Positions 18,908 to 28,169 of a stretch of 64,000 nt of DNA are shown one piece after another. A program made the position numbers and the translations under genes. This stretch comes from DASPSM01 sp963800135 (GTDB taxonomy: Bacteria > Planctomycetota > Planctomycetia > Planctomycetales > Planctomycetaceae). Every line of letters starts with the position of its first letter. Position 1 is the first letter of the stretch. The stretch is taken from the NCBI GenBank assembly GCA_963800135.1, contig CAWCZR010000021.1:62001-126000 (forward strand), written 5' to 3'. Below the pieces are notes generated by a model that saw only the letters and a program-made list of their open reading frames with translations, was not told the origin of the DNA and ran no database searches.

Positions 18908-20035
18908 ATGAGATTCATTCTTCAGCGTCGGTCTGCGCGTGCGAGCGTTCACTTCACGATGGGCGTCGGAATTCTTTTGTGGAATGTGCAAAGCGCGCAA
19001 TGCGAGCAGCCCGGAACATCAGCCGAGGTGAAGCCGCCTGCCACCGCCGACGCCCGATCGCGGCCGAACACCACCTCTGATGGGAGCGCTCAGCTCCTGT
19101 CAGCGGTACTTGGAGGCGTGGAGGGCTGCGCTAAAGACCTCGTGACAGGTGAATTTGAGGCGACAGAGATAACAGGCGTGAGTTCTGTGGGAACCGCGCC
19201 TCGAGAAAGCAGCAATCGGATACGATGCGTTTTTGACCGTCGTGGCAATCGAGTTCGACATGAAGTCCTTGTGACTCAGCGGTCGAGTGGACAGCGTCCG
19301 AAGACTGATTCATCGCAAACTGCCGCTGCCCCGCTCGCGCCGCGGCACACGATCGTCATCAGGCGCCCAGATCTGTCAGCACAGTGGATCGAGAGCAACA
19401 AAACGATCGTTCTCCACCGTCCGGAGACCGTTTATGAGCCAACTTATCTGAGGCCACTCGATCCAATGATTGCAGGGCTTCTGACCGCGGGCGAGGTCTC
19501 ACGCCATGAATCATCCAAGCGGTTTAGGGATTTTCTTTCGGCACGCCGCGACAAGAACGAAGTAACGGCGACGAGTGTTGGACAAGGATTTAGGCTCACA
19601 ATTCACTATCAAAAGGTTGCCGCGGACGGCACCGTTGTCGAGACCGAGCGGCAGACCTGGGTGGATCCGTTAAAGCGTTTCGCGCCTCTAAAAACAGCAA
19701 TGCGGCAACGAACGTCGAAGGGCAACCGAATTGGTGAGTGGTCGGCCACGCAAATCACAGACGTGCAATGGACCGAGAAGAAGGGAGTGTTTGTACCGTT
19801 ATCCATTGTCGCGTCACTACCGATACATTCACACCGCACCATAACGACCAGGATTACATTGGAATGGAAGCACGTGAATGATGTCGTCGATGACCATGAA
19901 TTCGACTACCTTGCTCTCTCACCAGACGCGACGGTCGTCGAACTGAGAAATGGCAACCCACCCGTGCCGACGATCCTACGACGATCCCGAGCCGCTTCCC
20001 CGGATTGCTCGGGACCGGCCGGCACTCGCCGCTGA
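18908..20035 (+). CDS. Hypothetical secreted protein, 375 aa
   Basis: ATG 18908 opens a basic start and hydrophobic segment (FTMGVGILLWNVQSAQCEQ) that fits a signal peptide, possibly with a lipid-type Cys. The rest is hydrophilic with no recognised domain; it has alternating beta-strand-like stretches (for example RHTIVIRRPDLSAQWIESNK and ITTRITLEWKHVNDV). Similar long secreted proteins are frequent in Planctomycetes. The gene is unlinked in function to its neighbours as far as I can see. Confidence 0.65.
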   Translation: MRFILQRRSARASVHFTMGVGILLWNVQSAQCEQPGTSAEVKPPATADARSRPNTTSDGSAQLLSAVLGGVEGCAKDLVTGEFEATEITGVSSVGTAPRESSNRIRCVFDRRGNRVRHEVLVTQRSSGQRPKTDSSQTAAAPLAPRHTIVIRRPDLSAQWIESNKTIVLHRPETVYEPTYLRPLDPMIAGLLTAGEVSRHESSKRFRDFLSARRDKNEVTATSVGQGFRLTIHYQKVAADGTVVETERQTWVDPLKRFAPLKTAMRQRTSKGNRIGEWSATQITDVQWTEKKGVFVPLSIVASLPIHSHRTITTRITLEWKHVNDVVDDHEFDYLALSPDATVVELRNGNPPVPTILRRSRAASPDCSGPAGTRR

Positions 20036-20069
20036 GAGATCCCGACGCTCCAATCTCAAAAGGAATCGC

Positions 20070-20627
20070 ATGGAACTCTTGATCCCGCTCTGGCTCCCGA
20101 TCCTGCTCTCCACGGTCGTCGTCTGGATCATTTCCGCCGTGGTCTGGATGGCTCTGCCCCATCACAAGCGGGACTTCATCGGCCTCCCCGACGAGGACGG
20201 TTTCATGGACGCCGTCCGCAAGAGCGGCATCAAGCCCGGCAACTACATCTTTCCTGATTTCCGCAAGCGCGAGGCGATGAAATCGCCGAAGGTCGAGAAG
20301 GCGTTGAACGAAGGCCCGGTCGGCCACCTCAGCGTCTGGCCGACGCCGTTGACGATGGGCAGCAAGATGGTCGCCACCTTCATCGTCTATCTCGTGGTCA
20401 GCACGCTCATCGCCTACCTCACTCGCGTCGCCCTCCCTGGCCCGGCCCCGTTTGCCAAGGTCTTCCAGGTCGCGGGCACCGCCGGCATCCTCGCCTACTG
20501 CTTCTCGTTCATCCCCAACGCCGTCTGGTTCGGCTCCTACAAGCGCACCATCGTCGCGAACGTTGTCGACGGCATCGTGTATGGCCTCATCACCGGAGCC
20601 CTCTTCGCCTGGCTTTGGCCGCAGTGA
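20070..20627 (+). CDS. Integral membrane hypothetical protein
   Basis: The 185-residue product starts at ATG 20070 behind AAAAGGAATCGC. About four hydrophobic segments are visible (near residues 3-28, 105-127, 135-156 and 165-183). The loop after the first has HHKRDFIGLPDEDGFMDAVR and the sequence KPGNYIFPDF. I see no transport or enzyme motif, so only membrane location is inferred. Confidence 0.7.
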   Translation: MELLIPLWLPILLSTVVVWIISAVVWMALPHHKRDFIGLPDEDGFMDAVRKSGIKPGNYIFPDFRKREAMKSPKVEKALNEGPVGHLSVWPTPLTMGSKMVATFIVYLVVSTLIAYLTRVALPGPAPFAKVFQVAGTAGILAYCFSFIPNAVWFGSYKRTIVANVVDGIVYGLITGALFAWLWPQ

Positions 20628-20700
20628 GTGACGAGGGCCAATTCGCGTTTTGTGGGGCGGGCTGTGTTTCGACCTCCCCGGCTTCTTGAGGCCCAACAGC

Positions 20701-21102
20701 ATGGATCCTGCCGAAAAACTCCGCCCAGGGATGACCGGCCGTCAGCAAACGGTCGTCACGCGCGAAATCACGGTCGCCCATTTTCATCCCGAAATGCCGG
20801 AAGTCTACGGCACGCCGTTCATGATCTATCTGATTGAAGTCGCCGCGAGCAACGCCATCAAACAGCACCTTCCCAAGGGTTGGGTTTCGGTGGGATACGA
20901 GGTCCACGTCAAACACCTGGCTGCGACGCCCGTCGGCCGAACCGTCACCGCGACAGCCCGTTTGGAGTCGATCGACGGACGATTCATCAAATTCTCGGTC
21001 GAAGCGCACGACGGAGTCGCCCAAATCGGCGCGGGCACCCACGTTCGTGCCCTCGTCGACCTGGCACGGTTCAACAAGAATCTCGGCGAAGGAAGCCACT
21101 AG
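20701..21102 (+). CDS. Thioesterase family protein (FlK-like hot dog fold)
   Basis: The 133-residue protein has features of small hot dog fold thioesterases: VVTREITVAHFHPEMPEVYGTPFMIYLIEVAASNAI, with a Glu in the helix, then HVKHLAATPVGRTVTATARLESIDGR. These match the FlK (fluoroacetyl-CoA thioesterase-like) group, which hydrolyses acyl-CoA esters; substrate specificity cannot be inferred. The ATG at 20701 is chosen over 20650. Confidence 0.8.
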   Translation: MDPAEKLRPGMTGRQQTVVTREITVAHFHPEMPEVYGTPFMIYLIEVAASNAIKQHLPKGWVSVGYEVHVKHLAATPVGRTVTATARLESIDGRFIKFSVEAHDGVAQIGAGTHVRALVDLARFNKNLGEGSH

Positions 21103-21184
21103 GTGCATTCAGCGCCGAGCGGCCGGCTTCGCCGCCCGTGCTCTTTGGCTGAGTTGCGCGAGACGATGCCCAGCCGGCGCGGAT

Positions 21185-22883
21185 TCAAACTGGCACAGCC
21201 CCTATTGCGGAGACTGCCGTGTCGGCGTCTTCGGCTCCAAGAACGATGTGCAGCAGATCGCCCGTTCTGGGCGATCCGCCCCACACGTGAAATCCTTCGC
21301 GAAAGACGCGCAAGGTGAAGCTGACTCTGCGTCCCATCGGTCGAAAGACGAATTCCCCGTTATCATCGCTGGTGATGTAATTATCGGGCCCGTCTCCTGT
21401 GTGAAAGATCCTGGCTCCGGCGATCAGTTTACCCGATGGATCGACGACAACGCCCGACACGCAGTCAGCACGCTTCGTCCGTGACGGCCGGGGATTTGCG
21501 ACGCGTCCAACGGATCGTGCCACCGATTTTTCAACCGTGACCGTGCGTGTCCGCGCCCCGGCGCTCTTCGACAACCGAAACAGGATGGGAGCCGCCTCCT
21601 GACTTTCCGGAACCGTCATGTCGGCTTCTCGGACCGGGCCCCGATAGCCACCGCTCATGACATAAACGTGACTCGGGCCGGGCGGCACGTGCAGCTCGAA
21701 CTCGCCCTTTGCGTCGGTTTTGGCGCTCAGACACATGGCCCCGCTTCGAGGTGCGGCGGGTCCGTAGTAGCCGATTTGGATGCCCGGCATCGGCTCGTCG
21801 GTGTCAGCATCCACCACCCGACCCGCGAGACGCTTGGCGTACGCTACGACGAGATCGGCGACACCAGCCTTGCCCGATTCGACCAGGACGCCGTCGTTCG
21901 CGATCGCCGTGTGGTGTGTATCCGAGCCGGCGAGAAACACTACGTTGTAGACCCCCGGCGTCAGTCCTTCGATGCGATAACGCCCGTCCGCCCCGGAAAC
22001 AGCTTCGCCCCATCCTCCCGCTGCCGCATCGCGGGCGAGCGCCTGACAGCCGACGGAGGCGTTCGCGAGCGGCCGGCCCGTGTGTCCGTCGACAACTCGG
22101 CCCTCGATCCGTCCCGCCAGCGTCAACTCGATGATCCCCGGCTTGAGAATCCGTTCTGCGGGCAAACCCGAGCTCGCGCAGAGTCGCGTAGCCGGGCGAC
22201 TCGGAGCCGGCCTCTTCGGTTGCCAGCCTCTGAGCCGTATAGCGCGGGTGGACAACTCTGACCATACAGAAGATCGTGTCGGGAACGAGCAGGGAATACT
22301 TACCCTGGTCATTGGTAACGGCTTCCCCCAACAACGCCGGCTCGGCAAGGGGCCGTTGGTCTTCGGCAAATCCGTTCGGCTTGCTGCCCAAATGGACGAC
22401 CTTCAGTCGAACACCGGCGGCCGGTCTGCCGCCTTTCTCAACGAGTGTCCCGCGAACCGTTTTTGACGTCGGGTAAACAGGCACGTCGAACTGCCGTGGA
22501 ATTGGCTTATCGCCCCAGCGGTCGAAGCCGCTGCCGTACCAGCCGATCGCGCCCTTTTCCAAACGCACAATGATCGAGAAGCGAAAGGGCTTGTTACTCC
22601 AACTTTCCGGAACTACGAAGTGGCCATTCGCGTCGGTGCTGACAAACTCGTCGCGACGCTCGTCATGAAATTGAACTTTGACGTTTTTCAGTGGCTGACC
22701 CTGCATGTCGACGACGCGGCCGCGTGCCGGATTTGTCGGCGCCGGCGATTGCGTTGACACGGCTGGGACCGTCTGGGTCGCGCCGTTTGAGCGGTCTTGT
22801 GCACGGACTGCCACGACTGCGATGACGAATGCCAGGGATGCGGCTCCAATGGCCAGAGCGAGCGAGGGCCGAAGGCTTGTCAT
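21185..22883 (-). CDS. Secreted carboxypeptidase-regulatory-like protein, frameshifted
   Basis: The N-terminal frame starts at ATG 22883 with a signal peptide (ALAIGAASLAFVIAVVAVRAQ) and carries two Ig-like carboxypeptidase-regulatory-like units (ARGRVVDMQGQPLKNVKVQF; VRGTLVEKGGRPAAGVRLKV). Near 22165 one base too many shifts the frame; the second frame continues with at least three more units (GRIEGRVVDGHTGRPLANASV, AGRVVDADTDEPMPGIQIGY, VSGVVVDPSGKLIAGARIF). In total about 565 residues, all repeat modules. Such proteins are probably surface scaffolds or adhesins. Confidence 0.8.
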
Positions 22884-22914
22884 TGCGCTTCTCCGCTAAT
22901 CCAGGCCGAGCACA

Positions 22915-23706
22915 TCAAGCGCTCGACGGCATAGTTGCACGTTCGGGATCGGTGACGGGAAACGGCGTGTAGTTTGCGAGCCAGGCGAGCAGTGCCGGGT
23001 GGTCGTGCTGTTTGGCAAAATCGCGTTCCGATTCGGAGATTCCGAGGACTTGCAGGAAATCCGCTACGCCGGTTTCTTGCTTCAGTTCGGGATCAAACCT
23101 TGTCGGCTTGACGAGAAGGGCGATCGAGAGCGCGCTCGTTGCAAAATCCATGGGGTTGCCGAGCGGCACGCGGTGGCCAACGCCAAGCGGATCGTAGCCG
23201 GGATAACGTCCGACAAAGAGCCCGATCTGATAAACCATCAATTGATGCAGGCGTTGAATGGGCCAGTCGCAATGCGAGGGAGTCTCGATCACGAATTCGC
23301 AGCCGAACCCTGAGACGCCGGTTGGATCGGGCGATTCGTCGAACCACGCATTCGAGAGTCCCGAAGAAACGTAGAGCCAACTTTTCCGGCTCGACGCGGG
23401 AGCGAAACGGAATACTCCGCAGGTGGACCATCGCGGGTCGGAAAGCCGCCCGAGTTCGAGGCGTTCGTGCGGAATGGGGAAGATGCCTTCGCGTTGTTCC
23501 CCGAAAAGGGCCGGGTATAAGACGTCCTCTCGGCAGGCCCAAACGCGTTCAAACCAATCCGAGAATTCGACCATTGCCTCGACCCGCTCGCCTTCCGCCC
23601 CCCGGGGCCTGTGATTCGCCCATTCTTTCGCAAACAGTATAACGCGGGGGACCGGGTGATCGCTCGTTTCGGACAGACGGCTCGGGTCGGTCCTCGCTGA
23701 GGCCAT
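22915..23706 (-). CDS. Suppressor of fused (SUFU) domain protein
   Basis: The 263-residue protein matches bacterial SUFU-domain proteins: SSGLSNAWFDE in the middle, GFGCEFVIETP, a helix with QRLHQLMVYQIGLF, and PLALLVKP-like strands. In bacteria these proteins are often linked to toxin-immunity or conflict systems, though no toxin lies next to it here. No signal peptide is present. It ends 32 bp from the secreted protein gene above, in the same direction. Confidence 0.8.
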   Translation of the reverse strand: MASARTDPSRLSETSDHPVPRVILFAKEWANHRPRGAEGERVEAMVEFSDWFERVWACREDVLYPALFGEQREGIFPIPHERLELGRLSDPRWSTCGVFRFAPASSRKSWLYVSSGLSNAWFDESPDPTGVSGFGCEFVIETPSHCDWPIQRLHQLMVYQIGLFVGRYPGYDPLGVGHRVPLGNPMDFATSALSIALLVKPTRFDPELKQETGVADFLQVLGISESERDFAKQHDHPALLAWLANYTPFPVTDPERATMPSSA

Positions 23707-23780
23707 GGCAATCAGTTGCCTCCGTTGGATGCCTCCTCAGTCGGATGCCCCGTCGTCGAGTGGCCTCAGTCGGATGGCCC

Positions 23781-24137
23781 TCAGTCGCGTGGCATGGCGT
23801 AAAACTGGCGGACTTCGACCGGCGCCCGACAGGCGACTACGGCCTTACGCCCCCACGCCAGCGCCTCTTCCAGGTTAGCGGCGTCCAGTATCCAAAAACC
23901 GCCAATGTGCTCCTTGGTCTCCAGGTACGGCCCGTCGGTGATGAGCACGGCACCATTCAACTGCGCCCGTAGCGACTTCGCGCTGCGTGCCGGGTGCAGG
24001 CCGCCGGCGAAAGCCCTGGCACCAGCAGCAATCATCTCTTCGTTGAGCACGTCGATATCGCGGCCCATCGCTTCGTCTTCTGCGACGAACGGGTCGTAGT
24101 CGTCGGGGTGGTGAATGGCAACCAAAAACTGAGTCAT
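23781..24137 (-). CDS. YciI/YCII-related protein
   Basis: The 118-residue protein carries the YCII-type block (GAVLITDGPYLETKEHIGGFWILDAANLEEALAWGRK) typical of the PCG/YCII group often linked to extracytoplasmic sigma factors. The ATG at 24137 follows AGGAGAAATC. IS630 copy 1 lies only 52 bp upstream, so the natural promoter of the gene may have been displaced. Confidence 0.85.
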   Translation of the reverse strand: MTQFLVAIHHPDDYDPFVAEDEAMGRDIDVLNEEMIAAGARAFAGGLHPARSAKSLRAQLNGAVLITDGPYLETKEHIGGFWILDAANLEEALAWGRKAVVACRAPVEVRQFYAMPRD

Positions 24138-24189
24138 GATTTCTCCTGTAAAGGTCTTCGGGCGGGCCGGTTGCCCTGCCTTCACCATC

Positions 24190-25368
24190 TAAATAAAACC
24201 TCCACCGAAGCGGAGCGCTAAGCGGCTAAGGAGTACAGGTCTGTGAAGCTGGCCGTTTGCAGGAAAAATGTTTTTTGAGCCGCGGCCCAATCGGTGACTT
24301 CTCGCAGGAGTTCGTCGATCGACTGACAGCGGTGATTGCGGGTGATCGTCTCGTGGAGGTGCCACCAGACGCGCTCGATGGGATTCGTCTCGGGCGCGTA
24401 CTTCGGAAGAAAGTGGAGGACAATTCGACCGGGGTGTTGAAGCAGGTAATCGCGGATGGCGCGGCAATCGTGGAACTTGGCGTTGTCGCAGACCACATGG
24501 ATCACCCGATAGGACCGCAGTTGCCGACGCAGGTCGTCGAGGTGGGCCACGAAGAGCGCCGCGTTGCGTTGCTTTCCTGGAGCCGACAACAACAGCCGTC
24601 CTGTCCGCCAGTGAAGCGATCCAGCCAAATGCCGTTTTTCGTTGTTGCCTGGCGTGACGACCTCGGCTTGCTGGCCGCGACGCATCCACATCGACCCGAT
24701 CTTGGGGTTCAAATGGACATCCACTTCGTTTTGGAACACAACGGTCTCGTTGGCCGGCAGTTGTCCGATGAATCGCTGGATTTGCTGCAGCTTCCGGGCA
24801 TGCTCCGGATCGCGCGGCCCGACGACCGGCCGGGGACGACGCCAGACAAACTCCCGCCGGTGCATCCCCCGGCGGACCGTTTCGGGGCTCACGCGGATGC
24901 GTTCCTGTTCCCACAACAGCAAGGCCAACAGACCGCACGACCAGCGGCTCCGGAAGAAGCCGAAGTCCTGCGGCGTCGACTTCAACAGCCACCGCACGAC
25001 GAAAATCAGCCACGAAGGAACTGTGTCTGGTTGTTCTTCGGTTCGCAAAGCCATTCCCAGCCGACCTGTCGCAAACTCCCGTTTCACCGAGCGGATCAAA
25101 GTCGGGCTGGCAAAGGTGGCCGCGCGGATCTCGCGGTAGGAACGTCCTTCGGCCAGCAACAACAGGACCAGTGCTCGCCGAGCCGTCCGCGCTGTCCGCA
25201 AGGTCTTCAAACACGTTTTGCGTTCCCGCGTCGAAAGACGAAGATGGCCATCCATGGCTTGGTCTCCGGGGATTGTGGTCGTCTATCACCCACAACCTTA
25301 GAGCCAAGCCTGTTTTCTACTCCAGATCATTCTCCCTCCGCGCTACGCACGGTGCGAGGTCTTATTTA
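24190..25368 (-). mobile_element. IS630-family element, copy 1
   Basis: The 1179-bp element starts and ends at TA (the usual IS630 target) with imperfect inverted ends: CTAAATAAAACCTCCACCG on the left and CTAAATAAGACCTCGCACCG when the right end is read inward. It carries one transposase gene. It is nearly identical to copies at 28170 and 56511 (only a few substitutions). Confidence 0.93.
24218..25255 (-). CDS. IS630-family transposase, intact
   Basis: The 345-residue protein has an N-terminal HTH region (about 25-75) and a C-terminal DDE_3 domain: ETVVFQNEVDVHLNPKIGSMW, then HVVCDNAKFHDCRAIRDYL (second Asp) and YAPETNPIERVWWHLHE (Glu). The first acidic residue, expected as Asp in the FQDE motif, is Asn here, in all three copies. 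That may reduce activity or the nearby VD may serve. The long open frame on the opposite strand is a shadow. Confidence 0.9.
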   Translation of the reverse strand: MDGHLRLSTRERKTCLKTLRTARTARRALVLLLLAEGRSYREIRAATFASPTLIRSVKREFATGRLGMALRTEEQPDTVPSWLIFVVRWLLKSTPQDFGFFRSRWSCGLLALLLWEQERIRVSPETVRRGMHRREFVWRRPRPVVGPRDPEHARKLQQIQRFIGQLPANETVVFQNEVDVHLNPKIGSMWMRRGQQAEVVTPGNNEKRHLAGSLHWRTGRLLLSAPGKQRNAALFVAHLDDLRRQLRSYRVIHVVCDNAKFHDCRAIRDYLLQHPGRIVLHFLPKYAPETNPIERVWWHLHETITRNHRCQSIDELLREVTDWAAAQKTFFLQTASFTDLYSLAA

Positions 25369-25609
25369 GTCGAATGGCCGAACCGAAATTCGACAAGTCG
25401 CCTAAAATTTTCCAGCTGCTGTTGTGTTGAAAGAATGCGGACGGGTCCGTACGCCATCTCAGCCAGGTCGGCCTATCCGCCGAGTGGGACAGAAATGGGG
25501 AAATTCTTGCTCCGCGTTCGGCGTCAATTTGACGAGGGCCTGTCAGCCGATTCCAATATCAAGCCAGCTGATTTGCCCAAGAGCTGCACATTTCCAAGGG
25601 AGGTGAACT

Positions 25610-26131
25610 GTGCGCAAGGTGACCTTCGGCGGGGCTAACAGCCTCGACAACTACCTCGCCCGTCCTGACCACGAGGTCGACTGGCTCCTGTGGGGTGATG
25701 AAGCCGCCGCAGTCATGGCCAGTTTCTGGAAGACCATCGACACTGTTCTGATGGGTCGCAAAACGTTCGAGGTCGCGGTTCGGAAAGGCCAAGGACGGGG
25801 TTATCCGGGAGTGAAGAACTACGTATTCTCGCGGACGCCTCGGCACGTGGATGGCCCGGTTACGTTCGTCTCCGCGGACGCGGCCCAGTTCGTCCGCGAC
25901 CTGAAGCAGCAGGACGGCAAAGATATTTGCCTGATGGGGGGCGGCGAGTTGGCCCGATCTCTGTTCGAGGCCGGGCTGATCGATGAAATCGGGTTCAACA
26001 TCCATCCGATCCTGCTCGGCTCCGGCGTGCCCCTGTTTCACCCGATGAGCCACCAAATCGACCTCGAGCTGAGAGAGTGCCGCGCGTTTAAGAACGGCTG
26101 TGTGTACGTTACCTATCGAGTTAAGCACTAA
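25610..26131 (+). CDS. RibD C-terminal/dihydrofolate-reductase-like protein
   Basis: The 173-residue protein starts with GTG at 25610, seven nt after GGGAGGTG. It has the DHFR-like features of the RibD-C family (TFGGANSLDNYLARPDHEVDWL, a TVLMGRKTFE helix, KDICLMGGGELARSLFEAGLIDEI). Family members reduce small ring substrates with NADPH; most stand-alone versions have no assigned reaction. It is on the opposite strand to IS630 copy 1. Confidence 0.85.
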   Translation: MRKVTFGGANSLDNYLARPDHEVDWLLWGDEAAAVMASFWKTIDTVLMGRKTFEVAVRKGQGRGYPGVKNYVFSRTPRHVDGPVTFVSADAAQFVRDLKQQDGKDICLMGGGELARSLFEAGLIDEIGFNIHPILLGSGVPLFHPMSHQIDLELRECRAFKNGCVYVTYRVKH

Positions 26132-26258
26132 TTCTCATTCACCAAATCGGTACAGATTGACGGTCGCGCACAGCGCCGGCACTTCTTTGAGAAGGGGACG
26201 ACAGAGCGGCGGCGTCGCATGCCCCGCTTCCATTTGACCGGCGGGGACGCATGCCCCG

Positions 26259-26960
26259 CTATTTCACCGCTGCGTTGGTCCGCGTCCACTGAGCAATGGG
26301 TCGGCCGTCGCGCCGCCACCACGACCCCGCCCTGTCGTCCTGAGGCCAGCCGGCGGGTGAATCTTCCCACGTCTCCTGCCGGCCGTACGGAGTCAAGTCG
26401 AGCAGCTGCAGAGTGGGCAACATGGCCTCGATCCCGCGCCACTTCGTTTCATACGTTTCAAACACCTCGTCGCCGACGCGCAGATAGCAGCGAAGGTCAC
26501 CACCAGTTCGGGTTGCCAGCACGTCGCCGGAGTCGGCGGTCGAGTACCACGGCGGCGTCCAGCCCATGAAGTCTCGGTAGGCGACGATTTCGTTCCACGG
26601 ACCGCGGCTGAAGACGGCATACTGGACGTCGCGCTCGGCCAGATAGGCGCAGACGGCGGAGTTCATCGCCGTCTGACTGTGAGTGCAGCCCTCACACTGC
26701 TTCTGGTGAGGCGCCCCCTTGTTCCACATGAAGTGATAGACGAGCAGCATCCGCCGACCCTCAAACACATCCTGCAGAGAGACGGGGCCATCCGCACCCA
26801 CCACCATCACCGGCTCCATCCGCGTCATCGGCAGACGCCGACGAGCGGCGGCCAGTTCGTCGCCGGCGTGCGTATGCGCCTTCTCGCGGACCAGCAACTC
26901 AGCCCGAGCCCGCTCCCACTCGCCACGAGTAACGATTTGGGGGGTTGCCGATTCCGTCAT
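26259..26960 (-). CDS. DUF899 family thioredoxin-like protein
   Basis: The 233-residue protein matches DUF899: RARAELLVREKAHTHAGDELAAARRRLPM at the start, LLVYHFMWNKGAPHQKQCEGCTHSQTAMN in the middle with the CxxC-type pair (QCEGC), and a LDLTPYGRQETWEDSP C-terminus. DUF899 proteins have a thioredoxin-like fold without a proven reaction. No signal peptide is seen. Confidence 0.85.
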   Translation of the reverse strand: MTESATPQIVTRGEWERARAELLVREKAHTHAGDELAAARRRLPMTRMEPVMVVGADGPVSLQDVFEGRRMLLVYHFMWNKGAPHQKQCEGCTHSQTAMNSAVCAYLAERDVQYAVFSRGPWNEIVAYRDFMGWTPPWYSTADSGDVLATRTGGDLRCYLRVGDEVFETYETKWRGIEAMLPTLQLLDLTPYGRQETWEDSPAGWPQDDRAGSWWRRDGRPIAQWTRTNAAVK

Positions 26961-27788
26961 GGCGTTCTCCCATGCCTTCGCGAGGCCGATAAGAATTTGT
27001 TGCCGCAGCCTACCACAACGTCGCGCACGTCAGCCACTTGTGATTCTCGGACCGGAATGCCGTGGTCGTGAAGTGGCGAAAGGCGGCTTCCCGACCCACC
27101 GACCCACCGGCCAACCTCTTTCCACCTCCGCATTCCTCGGGTTTTTCTCGGTGAAACAGCGTGTCCCGTCCCGATCCCCAAATTGGAACGAATCCGGATC
27201 TCTAACCACCAAGACACCAAGCAAGACTCTTTCACACGACTTTGTACTACTTGGTGCCCTCGGTGCCTTGGTGGTCACAAGCTGGTTCGCATCCGGTCCC
27301 GTCCCAAACCAATCCCGTCCCGATTGCCGGGCCGGATCGCCACTCAACGGATCGACACTGACCGGTGGGACTCTCGTCGGTGGGTCCACCCCCCTTATAT
27401 CAATTGTGAGAGACCCGTCCCGGCGGGACCACTTTAAGGCGGACCCGGCGGGTCAACTTGTCCCGCCGCGCCGGGGATCTCTTTCTCCCTCGATCCTCTA
27501 CGTGAAAAAAGAATCCCCACCCCGCCGGGGAACCTTTTTCGTCCCCGCGGGCGCCATCCGCGCGCACAAAACCGCTCTCGCCGAGATCCGCTCTCTCCAT
27601 TCAGCCACAAAATCGAGATTCGCCCAAGATCAGTTTCCGCGGAATCCGCGCTCTGACGCCGCGGATTGACTCACACGAACGAAGCGGAGCTTCGAGGAGG
27701 TGCGGTCCCAGGCCGAGCCTGGGACCGAGGACGAACTCTGTCACCGCCGCGTATCCCGAACGAAACCATCGACACGGCTACCGGCGGT
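26961..27788. other. Gene-free region with inverted repeat
   Basis: This 828-bp stretch has an inverted repeat near 27206-27283 (ACCACCAAGACACCAAG against CTTGGTGCC...CCTTGGTGGT), a segment around 27135-27180 like that at 9527-9570, and many CCCGTCCCG runs. I see no convincing gene; open frames here are probably spurious. Confidence 0.45.
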
Positions 27789-28166
27789 TCAGTTACCATC
27801 GCCCGTATCGTCCGCGGGGAGAGAATCCTCGGGGGGGGCCGGAGATTCGTCGAGTTGCGCAGGATCCGACGCCGTGCTTGCGTAGGTCACTAAATCTCCG
27901 CTGTCAGTACGAACTAAAGGGCCGCGTCGTACTTCGTTAGTCTTCGCGATAAGCGCGAGGACAGCGGATTTGACTTTCCCTGACGAGAGTATCTCCGCAA
28001 GGTATTTCTCGAACTCAGACGGAGTGTAGGTAACGCGGGAGCGTTGTCTGTCCTCGAATCCCACAATTCCCCAGCCTTCACCGGGTCGCGTTCCCCTCGA
28101 AAGTTCGATGCCGTCGTCGTGAGAAGTGATTACAGCTGGGTATACAGCGTTTCCATTGTACCGCAC
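27789..28166 (-). CDS. Last gene of the Ubl operon, cut off by IS630 copy 2
   Basis: The 125-residue protein can start at GTG 28166, only 3 bp from the IS end, so the gene has been separated from the operon by the insertion rather than truncated. Removing the IS would place this start about a dozen nt after the small frame that follows the E1 gene. The protein starts VRYNGNAVYPAVITS and ends in an Asp/Pro-rich tail. A TPSEFEKYLAEILSSGKVKSAVLALIAKTNEV helix pair is visible. I do not recognise a family, and assign no function. No ribosome site is clear, and the upstream in-frame ATG is blocked by a stop, so the start is uncertain. Confidence 0.5.
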   Translation of the reverse strand: MRYNGNAVYPAVITSHDDGIELSRGTRPGEGWGIVGFEDRQRSRVTYTPSEFEKYLAEILSSGKVKSAVLALIAKTNEVRRGPLVRTDSGDLVTYASTASDPAQLDESPAPPEDSLPADDTGDGN

Positions 28167-28169
28167 TGC

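Noticed and set aside
24257..25369. Long open frame (370 codons) opposite the IS630 transposase, found at all three copies
   Set aside because: It mirrors the transposase codons and is conserved only because the whole IS is copied; no protein features of its own.
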